DNA of 64,000 nucleotides from contig JAITAB010000063.1 of NCBI GenBank assembly GCA_031284315.1, forward strand, positions 1-64,000, given 5' to 3'. The stretch comes from Campylobacteraceae bacterium. GTDB taxonomy: Bacteria; Campylobacterota; Campylobacteria; Campylobacterales; Campylobacteraceae. The notes below the pieces were generated by a model. The model worked only from the letters and a program-made list of their open reading frames with translations, did not search any database and had not been told where the DNA came from. The translations under genes and the position numbers were made by a program. Within the stretch, counting starts at the first letter, position 1. Each line of letters begins with the position of its first letter. This document shows, one piece after another, positions 10,330 to 19,386 of the stretch.

Positions 10330-11010
10330 TTAATGACTTGTTTTACGGACAAGGCAATCGCCTATCCATTGAACTATTTGAATACTCACAATCAAAATGA
10401 TAATCGTTGATATCATGATATTGTGGTCAAATCTTTGATAGCCGTAAACAACGGCAAGATAGCCTATACCTCCCGCGCCTATCGTACCTGCGATAGCCGA
10501 ATACTCAATCATTGAAATGGTATTGAGCGTTACGGCGGCGATAATGCTCGGGAACGCTTCGCTAAGCTGGGCATGGACGATAATCTGCAGCGGCGAACCG
10601 CATGAGACAAGTCCGACGGCGTTTACTTCGCGCGGCAAGTCGCGCAGGGCATTTTCCACAAGCCTTGCGAAAAACGGCGTTCCCGCTATGACCATAGGCA
10701 CAACCGCCGCAGGAATACCTATAGTCGTTCCTGTGATGTATTTGGTAAACGGGATAATAGCCGCCATCAACACCAAAAACGGTAAAGAGCGCCCGATATT
10801 CACAAACCAACTCAAAACGCCGTTAAACCGCCGATGCGGAAACAGTCCGTAATTTGAAGTATTGAACAGCAATATGCCGGTTACGCCGCCGATGACAATA
10901 ACAAGCGCCATAACAACGCCTACCATTGTTAATGTTTCCAAATAAGCCGGTATTAAAAGCGTATGCACTTCCCCCCATGGAGTGTCGTTTCCGAGAACTG
11001 TCGCGCTCAT
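10330..11010 (-). CDS. Methionine-type ABC transporter permease (MetI family)
   Basis: Multi-TM permease with MetI-like NALRDLPREVNAVGLVSCGSPLQIIVHAQLSEAFPSI; 4-nt overlap with the metN paralog. Confidence 0.88.
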   Translation of the reverse strand: MSATVLGNDTPWGEVHTLLIPAYLETLTMVGVVMALVIVIGGVTGILLFNTSNYGLFPHRRFNGVLSWFVNIGRSLPFLVLMAAIIPFTKYITGTTIGIPAAVVPMVIAGTPFFARLVENALRDLPREVNAVGLVSCGSPLQIIVHAQLSEAFPSIIAAVTLNTISMIEYSAIAGTIGAGGIGYLAVVYGYQRFDHNIMISTIIILIVSIQIVQWIGDCLVRKTSH

Positions 11011-12044
11011 GCCGTACCCCTTTCATTGTTTTCGTCAAAGTCAATATTGTTTTTGAACTCCGCATGCAGTCCGATATGTTTCAACGCGTTGACGACATGT
11101 ATGATATCCACTTTGTGCGCCTGCAAAAACTCAAACCCCACAAGCGCGCGTCCGTAAATAATTCCGCCGCTTATCTGCTCTATATTCGCGCCGAGCAGAT
11201 GAATATTCGCTTTCAACCGCTCGCTTAATATCTGCGACCAATTTGACGGAACATTTGCGCTGTAAGTCAGCTCTGCAACAAGGTGGCGTTTATTGAACGC
11301 TTCGGCAACTCTTAGCGAGACAAGCTGTCTGCCTATATTGGATTTTGGATTTGAAACAAGCTCTTGAACCCGTCCTTGCTCAACTATCCTGCCGTCTTTT
11401 ATCGCGGCGATAGAGTCCGCGATATTACGCACCACATCCATTTCATGCGTAATTAAAACGATAGACAACTCAAACTCATCGCGCAGCTTTTTTAAAAGAC
11501 TTAAAATTGTTTCTGTCGACTGCGGGTCAAGTCCGCTTGTCGCCTCATCGGATAAAAGCACCTGCGGGTGAAGCGCAAGCGCGCGGGCTATACCTATGCG
11601 CTGCTGCTGTCCGCCGGAGAGCTGAGACGGATAATATCCGCCTTTATCAAGTAAACCGACCGCATTTAATAACTCTTTAACTCTTTTCTCTACATCCGAT
11701 TTGACAACGCCAAAATACTCCAAAGGCAGCGCGATATTCTGCGCCGCCGTTTTTCTGTGAAGCAGGGCTGATGATTGAAAGATAGTCCCTATCGCGCGGC
11801 GTTCATTACGCAAAGCCTCTCCCGAAAGAGAGGAAAGGTCTTTGCCGTTCACTAAAACAGAGCCGCTGGTGGGGCGTTCTAATAGACTAATGCACTTGGA
11901 AAGCGTAGATTTCCCCGCGCCGCTTGGACCCACAATCGCCGTTATAGAGCGGTCAGGCACAGTCAAACTAATATCTTTTAGTATCTGCGCCTCGCTTTTA
12001 TTCGGCAGTATGTAGCTTTTTGACAAATTTTTTATCTCAATCAT
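11007..12044 (-). CDS. Methionine-type ABC transporter ATP-binding protein (MetN family)
   Basis: Walker A GPSGAGKSTLS, LSGGQQQRIGIARAL, VLLSDEATSGLDPQ, C-terminal NIL-like region. Confidence 0.9.
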   Translation of the reverse strand: MIEIKNLSKSYILPNKSEAQILKDISLTVPDRSITAIVGPSGAGKSTLSKCISLLERPTSGSVLVNGKDLSSLSGEALRNERRAIGTIFQSSALLHRKTAAQNIALPLEYFGVVKSDVEKRVKELLNAVGLLDKGGYYPSQLSGGQQQRIGIARALALHPQVLLSDEATSGLDPQSTETILSLLKKLRDEFELSIVLITHEMDVVRNIADSIAAIKDGRIVEQGRVQELVSNPKSNIGRQLVSLRVAEAFNKRHLVAELTYSANVPSNWSQILSERLKANIHLLGANIEQISGGIIYGRALVGFEFLQAHKVDIIHVVNALKHIGLHAEFKNNIDFDENNERGTA

Positions 12045-12061
12045 AACTCCCCCTTATAAAG

Positions 12062-13447
12062 CTATTTTTTAGCCTGCTCTTTTTTTACTTTCTCAATGTC
12101 GCGGTAATGCGCGGCAGGGTGATTGTCAGGCAGATATTTGTGTCCGAAAATCTTCTCTCTTAGCGTACCGTCTTTGTAAGATGTCGGATATACTCCTCTT
12201 CGCTGAAGTTCGGGAACAAGATATTTAACTACATCGGCAACTGTTTCATGCGAGAGGGCATAAGCTATATTAAAGCCATCTACATCCGTGTATTCAACCC
12301 ACTCTTGAAGCTGGTCGGCGACTGTTTTTGCCGAACCTACAAATAACGGACCAAGTCCGCCGATACCGACCCATCCTGCCAAATCGTTCGGCGTCCAATC
12401 CTTCTCGCCGTTTGTCAAATGCTCAACTACGGAAATAATGGCGTTAGTATCCTCTTTTCTTATAGGCTCGTCAGGTTTGTATTTGCTAAAATCAATACCG
12501 CTCCATCCTGATGCCAAAGAGAGAGCGCCTTCGTATGAAATATATTTTTTATACTCTTCATGCTTTGCTTTCGCCTTTTCGTCCGTCTCATCAACGATAA
12601 TCGTAATAAGCGCCAGAACAAGCGTCTTTTTAGGGTCGCGTCCGTTTTCGGCGGATTGCTTTCTGACATCGGCAACATACTCCTTAACTACCTTTTTGCT
12701 CGGCGTAGAGACAAAAACAAGTTCCGCATGTTTTGAAGCAAATTTTTTACCGGATTCAGATGATCCCGCCTGAAACAAAACAGGCGTTCTTTGCGGCGAA
12801 GGCTCTGTAAGACCAATACCCGGGACTTCAAAGTATTTGCCTTTGTGTCCTATCTCATGGACTTTATTCGGGTCTGCAAAAATGCGTTTTTCTCTATCGC
12901 GCAAAACCGCGCCCTCTTCCCAGCTTCCTTCAAGCAGTTTGTAAATAACTTCAAGATACTCTTCGGCTACTTCATAGCGGTTATCATGACGGTTTAAGCC
13001 GTTGTCGCCGACATTTTTAGCTCCGCTTTCAAGATAGGAAGTAACGATATTCCAACCTACGCGCCCTTTTGTGTAGTGGTCTGCTGTGGCAATTCTGCGC
13101 GCCCATGTATATGGATGCTCGAATGAAGTCGAAGATGTGATACCGATACCTATATGTTTTGTTGCCTGCGCTACCGGACCTGCGATTTGAAGCGGGTCGT
13201 TTACGGGAATCTGAACGCCGTTTTTCACAGCCGCTTTTGCATCTCCGTTATATACGTCATAGTAGCCGACGACATCCGCTATAAAAATCGCCGTAAAATA
13301 GCCTTTCTCCAAAGTCTTAGCCAAATCCGTCCAATACTCCAAATCCTTATACTGCCATGACCTGTCTCTCGGATGCGCCCAAAGACCGGGCGATTGATGT
13401 CCTACGCAATTCATTTCAAATGCGTTAAAAAAAATCTGTTTGCTCAT
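12062..13447 (-). CDS. LLM-class flavin-dependent monooxygenase (NtaA/SnaA/DszA family)
   Basis: MSKQIFFNAFEMNCVGHQSPGLWAHPRDRS...; GRVGWNIVTSYL; QRTPVLFQAGSSESG motifs. Confidence 0.88.
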   Translation of the reverse strand: MSKQIFFNAFEMNCVGHQSPGLWAHPRDRSWQYKDLEYWTDLAKTLEKGYFTAIFIADVVGYYDVYNGDAKAAVKNGVQIPVNDPLQIAGPVAQATKHIGIGITSSTSFEHPYTWARRIATADHYTKGRVGWNIVTSYLESGAKNVGDNGLNRHDNRYEVAEEYLEVIYKLLEGSWEEGAVLRDREKRIFADPNKVHEIGHKGKYFEVPGIGLTEPSPQRTPVLFQAGSSESGKKFASKHAELVFVSTPSKKVVKEYVADVRKQSAENGRDPKKTLVLALITIIVDETDEKAKAKHEEYKKYISYEGALSLASGWSGIDFSKYKPDEPIRKEDTNAIISVVEHLTNGEKDWTPNDLAGWVGIGGLGPLFVGSAKTVADQLQEWVEYTDVDGFNIAYALSHETVADVVKYLVPELQRRGVYPTSYKDGTLREKIFGHKYLPDNHPAAHYRDIEKVKKEQAKK

Positions 13448-13528
13448 AATTTCTCCTTTAAAAATTTATTTACTATAAAATAGCTCCTCACGAAAAACCG
13501 CCGAATCGCAATCCGAATCATTCAAAAT

Positions 13529-13564
13529 CTAACCAAACGCGCCAAAGTAAAAATTTTTACTCAT
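13529..13564 (-). other. Candidate 11-codon upstream ORF or remnant: MSKNFYFGAFG*
   Basis: Minus strand ttttaaggaggtctcATG with strong Shine-Dalgarno and early TAG; resembles the start of the downstream MSKQIFFNAFEM. Confidence 0.4.
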
Positions 13565-14363
13565 GAGACCTCCTTAAAATTATTTATTACATATAATTTT
13601 TTTATATTCAATGCGGCATCCGCCGCCGTTATTAAAAAAAATAAATTGGTGATTTTACGTATCTGTTTCGCACTGATGAGCGGTTTTGATATGAAACGCG
13701 CCGTTATTTGAGAAATTTTCAGCAAAACGGACAAATGATTAAACATATTAAAGCGGTTAACGGCAAAATTTATATTCAAGCTGTATGAGACTGTTTTCAG
13801 CCAAAATATCAAATTTATACCGCAGTTTTTAAAAGTTTTCCAGACTGTTGCAAATTCGGATTTTTCAGTCCGTTTTCGGATGTTAAACTTGTCTGAAATA
13901 TTAAATGGCGGCAAATTAAGCCTGTGCTGTTTGGCTATGCGAAGCTTGTTAGTGAAAAGCCGCGCATATGCCAAAACTATTAATAAAAATATACTCCTCA
14001 CTGTATACTCCCGTTATTGTTTGACATATTGGCGTTGATAATTTTAGAAGATAGACAAAACTCCTTTTTGTAGCCAGACTTGTGCCAACTTCTATTTATC
14101 GCTATAGTCTTAAGACCTCATCAAATTTCCTCCATGTCCTCTAAGGACGCCTTTTATATGCAACTACAAATAAAAACCAAAATATTAAATCCGCCGCCTT
14201 TTTACAAAGCGGTCAAAAAATTTAATCCTTAGTTAATCTATCAATATAATTGAATATATATTTTGTATTCTATAATCAATACTATTAAATACGACTTAAA
14301 AAACAAGAGTTTTTGTATCTGATTACTCAATTTTATGGAAAATTTGCGGTTTTTGACTGAAAA

Positions 14364-15638
14364 TCAATTGACGGATTTTTGAGTTTTTTTATCGGTTTTT
14401 ATCGTGCATAACTTGTTTATTTTACTCATGTAGGCGTTTTTCATCGCGTTTTCAAATGCGTTATTGTTTTCATATTCAAATCCAAAAACGCTTTCCCACA
14501 AACTCGCATCTTCCATGCAAAGATAGAAAAACACATCTTTGTGCCATGCCTCAAAAGCTTTGTAAAGCGCGCCGAACATTTGCTTTTTTACCTCAAGCGG
14601 ATAGGAAAATTTGCCGTTAGCCTCTGTAAGCGGCATTTGCAAAATACGGCTTTTATCCGCTTTTGTTCTGATTTGCCTTAAAACAGGCTTTATAAAAGTG
14701 AGCGTTCCCATGGAGACAAGCGCGGTATTTTCGGGCTTAAATCTTTGCGTAAGTTCGCGGGCAATGGCTTCATACTCTTTTTGCCAGCCTTCAAAATATA
14801 TCATCGGGTGAAAATGAAATCCAACCAAAACACCTTTTTGCGAAAGCTTTAACGCGGCTTGCATGCGCTGTTTTAAACTCGCGGTGAAATGCTCTTCATT
14901 ATCTATGACCGCTTGCGGATTTAGCGAAAATGTGCAAATGATATTTGGCGGCAGTTCGGTTTTTAACAGATATTTTATATTGGCGCTTTTGGTTTTAAAT
15001 TCCAAAATTACATTCGGATTTTCGCGTGCAAAATTTATCAGCGCATCCAAAATGCCACCTTTACTGCCAAGCATCAAAGAATCCGAAGACTGCCCCGTGC
15101 CTATATGATAAATCTCGTTTTTATCAAGCCCAATACATGAGAGTTTTTGCGCGAAGTTCGTATTTAGCGATATTTTGCCGCCGTAAAAAGTCTGTATGGA
15201 ACAGTAAGAACAGCCGTAAGCGCACCCCTCCGCAGCATCAAGCGTCAAGAGATTACAGCATCTGGTCTTTGGCGAGGCAACAGGACATCTGCCAAAACCC
15301 ACAACGCTTTTATCTATATTTAAAAACTCTATTGCTCTGTTTTGCGCATGGATTTTTTGCGGGAGATATTTTTTCGGAGTATTTCTTATCTGTTCATATT
15401 TTTCAAAAAATTTTTTAAAAGCTTTTTTGTCTTCATTCCACAACTCTTTTATATCCAAGTCCCACATTTGCAAATCAACAGCCGCGCTTATAAGCTGTCT
15501 TATTTGAGAAAAACTGAAAGAGTAAAAATCCGCCTTTTGTCTGATAAACTCCCGCGTTTTTGCATGCAGGCTTAAAAACGGGCTTTGTTCGCACGCTTTA
15601 TCAAATTTTGACTCAAACATAAACGCTCCATGAGGCAA
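14364..15638 (-). CDS. Spore photoproduct lyase-like radical SAM protein
   Basis: CAYGCSYCSIQTFYGG (CX3CX2C) cluster motif; GTGQSSDSLMLGSKGG; SPL-like layout. Confidence 0.75.
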   Translation of the reverse strand: MPHGAFMFESKFDKACEQSPFLSLHAKTREFIRQKADFYSFSFSQIRQLISAAVDLQMWDLDIKELWNEDKKAFKKFFEKYEQIRNTPKKYLPQKIHAQNRAIEFLNIDKSVVGFGRCPVASPKTRCCNLLTLDAAEGCAYGCSYCSIQTFYGGKISLNTNFAQKLSCIGLDKNEIYHIGTGQSSDSLMLGSKGGILDALINFARENPNVILEFKTKSANIKYLLKTELPPNIICTFSLNPQAVIDNEEHFTASLKQRMQAALKLSQKGVLVGFHFHPMIYFEGWQKEYEAIARELTQRFKPENTALVSMGTLTFIKPVLRQIRTKADKSRILQMPLTEANGKFSYPLEVKKQMFGALYKAFEAWHKDVFFYLCMEDASLWESVFGFEYENNNAFENAMKNAYMSKINKLCTIKTDKKTQKSVN

Positions 15639-16137
15639 GCGTTTTTTGTATCAGCGCGCTTGTTTTGGCTTTTGTCGGCACGGTTGTATCAAGATGGTCT
15701 GAAACGACTTTAAATATATATTTTTCCATGCTTTGCGGGACTGCATTTAAAAACGCTTCGCCCTCCATGTCGGCAAGAAGCGAATTGATACCAATGCCGC
15801 TTTCAACGCCCTTTTCATGCGAACTAAGCGAAGCGTAAGGAATGGAAAGATTTTCATGCGTAGCGCAAAATAGAGAACCTGTTTTTATATTTTTATCAAT
15901 ACAGCCCGCCATGCCGATATTTATCGCGCGCCGAGGCGAAAAAAGCGTAAATGCAAACGCCAAAGCCTTTTTTGTTTTTTGTGCGCCGATGCCTGAGACT
16001 ACGAGCGCGATATTGTCGTTTGCGTAGATATTAAACGGTATTTTGTTTATGCATGCGAGGCGGAAATAGCCGATTATCGGCTTCGCTTCTGCGGTAAGCG
16101 CGGCGTGGATAAGCGTTTTAATTGCTGTTTTTTTCAT
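15613..16137 (-). CDS. Nucleoside phosphorylase/nucleosidase superfamily protein
   Basis: ALTAEAKPII..., ALVVSGIGAQKT, INIGMAGC, DMEGEAF motifs. Confidence 0.7.
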   Translation of the reverse strand: MKKTAIKTLIHAALTAEAKPIIGYFRLACINKIPFNIYANDNIALVVSGIGAQKTKKALAFAFTLFSPRRAINIGMAGCIDKNIKTGSLFCATHENLSIPYASLSSHEKGVESGIGINSLLADMEGEAFLNAVPQSMEKYIFKVVSDHLDTTVPTKAKTSALIQKTLASWSVYV

Positions 16138-16249
16138 TACATAATTATATCTTTTTAATAGAAAATTGCGGCGGCGGGCTTAAAATCAAATATATTTAAT
16201 GAAAATCGCGCTAAAATCAAAAGTTTAATATTTTGATAAGGGAGTAAGT

Positions 16250-16753
16250 ATGGCGCACGAAGAAGGACGAAGAAAATTCTTCGGCTATGCGCTTGGCGGA
16301 TTCGCGGCTTTGGGAGGCGTTTTGTCTCTTGGAGCGATGAAAAAGAGTTGGGATCCGCTGCCAAGCGTAGAAGCTGCTGGTTTTTTGACCGTAGATCTTT
16401 CGCCGTTGAAAGACGGTGAAAGCCGCACTATAGAGTGGCGCGGTCTGCCCGTTTTTATTTTAAAAAAAACGGCTGAAATGAAAAAAAATGAAAATAGAGA
16501 CGTGGTAGTGGACGATACAAACTACACGGTAGTGGTACAACTCTGTACGCACCTTGGGTGTATCCCCGAATGGAAAGAATCCAAACAACAGTTTCACTGC
16601 GCATGCCACGGCGGCGTATTTGACGCCGATGGACTTGTAGTAGTGGCTCCGCCTCCAAAACCGCTAAGTATCCCGCCTTTCAAGATAGAAGGTTCGACTT
16701 TGGTACTCGGCGAAGAGGGTCCCGAGTATAAACAACTCGCGCTCAAAGCATAA
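16250..16753 (+). CDS. petA: Ubiquinol-cytochrome c reductase Rieske iron-sulfur subunit
   Basis: CTHLGCIP and CACHGG Rieske motifs; followed by petB and petC. Confidence 0.95.
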   Translation: MAHEEGRRKFFGYALGGFAALGGVLSLGAMKKSWDPLPSVEAAGFLTVDLSPLKDGESRTIEWRGLPVFILKKTAEMKKNENRDVVVDDTNYTVVVQLCTHLGCIPEWKESKQQFHCACHGGVFDADGLVVVAPPPKPLSIPPFKIEGSTLVLGEEGPEYKQLALKA

Positions 16754-16764
16754 GGAGGCTGGCA

Positions 16765-18039
16765 ATGGCACATATTAGAAAAGCGACAGGTTTTATAGAT
16801 TGGCTTGACCAGCGGCTGGCGGTAAAGCCTTTAATGAAAGTTTTGATGACGGAGTATTGGATACCCAAAAATATCAACTTTCTTTGGGCTATGGGCGTAG
16901 TGCTTTTAGTACTATTTGCGGTACTTTTTATATCAGGGCTGTTTTTACTCATGTATTACAAGCCCGATATTAAATTGGCATTTGACAGCGTAAATCTGAC
17001 GATTATGCAGGAAGTTTCATACGGCTGGCTGTGGAGGCATCTGCATGCGGTGGCGGCAAGTTTGATATTTCTTATCATATATATACACATGTTTGTGGCG
17101 ATATACTACGGTTCGTATAAAAGCGGCAGAGAGATTATCTGGATAAGCGGTATGCTTTTATTTGTCTGTTTTTCGGCGGAAGCGTTTAGCGGATATATGC
17201 TCCCATGGGGACAGATGAGTTACTGGGCGGCGAAAGTTATCACCGAGCTTTTTGCGAGCGTTCCGCTTATAGGCGATGATTTGGTCGTATGGATAAGAGG
17301 CAATTTTTACCCTGCGGACGCTACTTTGACAAGATTTTTCATGCTCCATGTAGTACTGCTTCCTATCGCTATCATAGCTATCATAGCTCTGCATTTTTAC
17401 TCTTTGCGCATTCCTCATGTCAATAATCAAACGGCGGAAGAGTTTGACTTTAATGAAGAAGCCGACAAATACAAATACGGCAGCAAAAAAGAGTCCAAAG
17501 TCATACCTTTCTGGCCTGCATTTTTATGCAAAGATTTTTTTGTAGTAAGCGTATTTATGATATTGGTATCGTATCTTGTATGCTTTCATTTCAATTTTGC
17601 AATGGATCCTATCAATTTTGACCCTGCGGACAATCTCAAAACGCCGGCACATATTTACCCCGAATGGTACTTTTTGTGGAGCTACGAAGTGTTGAGAGGC
17701 TTCTATTTTGATATAGCGGGCATTCCCGCGATGTATATAGGACTTGCCGCGTTCGGCTTCGCTCAAATCGCATTTTTCCTATTGCCGTTTTTAGACCGCG
17801 ACCCAAGCGTAAAACCTGCCTTTAAAAGACCGCTGTTTAAGATATGGTTTTGGGCGCTCATCGTGGATTTGATACTTCTTACCATATACGGCAAACTGCC
17901 GCCCGGCGACGACATCTATAGTATCCTTATCTCAAATAACGCGGCAGGCTTTATCTTGACTATACTATTTTTGGTTCTTTTTATTATACTGCCGATTATC
18001 ACGATTATTGAGAGAAAAAGAGACGGAGGCGCAAAATGA
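16765..18039 (+). CDS. petB: Cytochrome b subunit of the bc1 complex
   Basis: Multi-TM cytochrome b; GYMLPWGQMSYWAAKVIT; PEWYFLWSYEVLR. Confidence 0.95.
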   Translation: MAHIRKATGFIDWLDQRLAVKPLMKVLMTEYWIPKNINFLWAMGVVLLVLFAVLFISGLFLLMYYKPDIKLAFDSVNLTIMQEVSYGWLWRHLHAVAASLIFLIIYIHMFVAIYYGSYKSGREIIWISGMLLFVCFSAEAFSGYMLPWGQMSYWAAKVITELFASVPLIGDDLVVWIRGNFYPADATLTRFFMLHVVLLPIAIIAIIALHFYSLRIPHVNNQTAEEFDFNEEADKYKYGSKKESKVIPFWPAFLCKDFFVVSVFMILVSYLVCFHFNFAMDPINFDPADNLKTPAHIYPEWYFLWSYEVLRGFYFDIAGIPAMYIGLAAFGFAQIAFFLLPFLDRDPSVKPAFKRPLFKIWFWALIVDLILLTIYGKLPPGDDIYSILISNNAAGFILTILFLVLFIILPIITIIERKRDGGAK

Positions 18040-19079
18040 GAGAGTTAAAAATTTTAGCCGTACTTATAGTTTTTACGCTTATAACATACATCGGGATAGA
18101 GCCTTTTGCGCACAGCCAAATGAGTCCTCATACGGCGGCGGCTAATTTTAATTACGACCAAGAGGATACAGACCTTGCGAAAGTAAGGATAGAAGAGGCA
18201 AAAGCCGCGCTTGCAAAAGCCGAAGATAAACTTGCAAAAAAGACAGACGATGAAAATCTTGCAAAAGCCGTTGAAAGCGCGCGCCAAGAGCTTGAAGTAA
18301 GAGAAAACGACTTGAATGCATATCAGGAGCTTTGGATGCAGGCAAACGCGATAGCCGCGCTTGAAGGAAACGCCGAAAACGGCGCGGAACTTTTCGCGGC
18401 ATGCACGGCTTGCCATGGATTATCGTCTCAGGGTTTTGAAAGTCCGTTTGATGCGGCAATGGCGTCTGAAAGTTACGGAGTAGCCGTTCCCGACCTCAGC
18501 CTCGCGGGAACCGTTTATGACAAAAAATTTCTCGCCGCGCTTATCATCAATCCGACGCAGGCTTTAAAAGTATCCAAAAAATTTAATGATGAAAATCCGC
18601 TTCCCATGACTCCATTTTTTGGTTTCGGAGAAGATGTGAATCAGGAAACCGCCGATATAATCGCATATTTGCGCTCTGTAGCTCCACAGAATGTAAGCGG
18701 TAAAGAAGCTTTTGAGACTGCTTGTCTGCGCTGCCATGACGCAAGATATGACGCACTCTATTCGCCTACGGAAAAGAGCGCTTTAAAGGGCTACATGGGT
18801 TCAAATCCGCCCGATTTGTCTATTATGATTCGCTCGCGTTTGGCTGATTATCTTGAGTCTTTCATAAATGACCCTCAAAAGAAGCTTGACGGCACGGCAA
18901 TGCCGCGCGTAGGACTTACAAAAGAGCGCACGGAGCAGGTCATAAGTTATCTTGAAGAAGTCGGCGACAGCAAAAAAGACGAAAGAACTGCCGTTGGTAT
19001 CGGCATGATTATATTTTTCGCGATATTGGCATTTTTTGCCTACATGTGGAAAGAGGGAGTTTGGAGAGAACTTCACTGA
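18036..19079 (+). CDS. petC: Diheme cytochrome c subunit of the bc1 complex
   Basis: CTACH and CLRCH motifs; N- and C-terminal TM segments; overlaps the petB stop. Confidence 0.92.
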   Translation: MRELKILAVLIVFTLITYIGIEPFAHSQMSPHTAAANFNYDQEDTDLAKVRIEEAKAALAKAEDKLAKKTDDENLAKAVESARQELEVRENDLNAYQELWMQANAIAALEGNAENGAELFAACTACHGLSSQGFESPFDAAMASESYGVAVPDLSLAGTVYDKKFLAALIINPTQALKVSKKFNDENPLPMTPFFGFGEDVNQETADIIAYLRSVAPQNVSGKEAFETACLRCHDARYDALYSPTEKSALKGYMGSNPPDLSIMIRSRLADYLESFINDPQKKLDGTAMPRVGLTKERTEQVISYLEEVGDSKKDERTAVGIGMIIFFAILAFFAYMWKEGVWRELH

Positions 19080-19097
19080 TATTGCCAAGCGGCGCGA

Positions 19098-19124
19098 CCA
19101 ATACGAGATTCGAACTCGTGTTGG
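19098..19124 (-). other. tRNA T-arm-like stem-loop (possible tRNA 3' remnant)
   Basis: Minus strand CCAACACGAGTTCGAATCTCGTATTGG: 5-bp stem, 7-nt TTCGAAT loop, G53-C61-like closing pair; no 5' tRNA half recognised. Confidence 0.35.
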
Positions 19125-19134
19125 ATAATCTTCG

Positions 19135-19164
19135 CGGGGAGTTAAACGCTCCCCGATTTTTTTG
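19135..19164 (+). terminator. Rho-independent terminator after petABC
   Basis: cggggag-ttaaacg-ctccccg stem-loop followed by attttttt. Confidence 0.85.
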
Positions 19165-19176
19165 AACGCCGAAAAA

Positions 19177-19341
19177 ATGCTGAGCGTATTATATGTAGTA
19201 TCAATCTGCGCAATTTTATATCTTGTATTCAGCGGACTTTTCAGCGCCGACAAAAATGGAAAGCGGAATATTTTCCCAAATTTTATTCTCGCTTTTTATC
19301 TTTTTATTATTGCGGCAGGACATATTCTTTCAATTATTTAA
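19177..19341 (+). CDS. Small hydrophobic membrane protein (54 aa), function unknown
   Basis: ATG ORF MLSVLYVVSICAILYLVFSGLFSADKNGKRNIFPNFILAFYLFIIAAGHILSII*, two probable TM helices; not in the supplied track. Confidence 0.4.
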   Translation: MLSVLYVVSICAILYLVFSGLFSADKNGKRNIFPNFILAFYLFIIAAGHILSII

Positions 19342-19386
19342 GTTTGTGCGTCATTTTTGATTTTGCTTTAAAAATTTTTCGCTGTT

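Noticed and set aside
13561-14001. 146-aa minus-strand ORF MRSIFLLIVLAYARL...
   Set aside because: GTG start, no recognisable family and composition unlike neighbours; kept only as part of the unexplained upstream region
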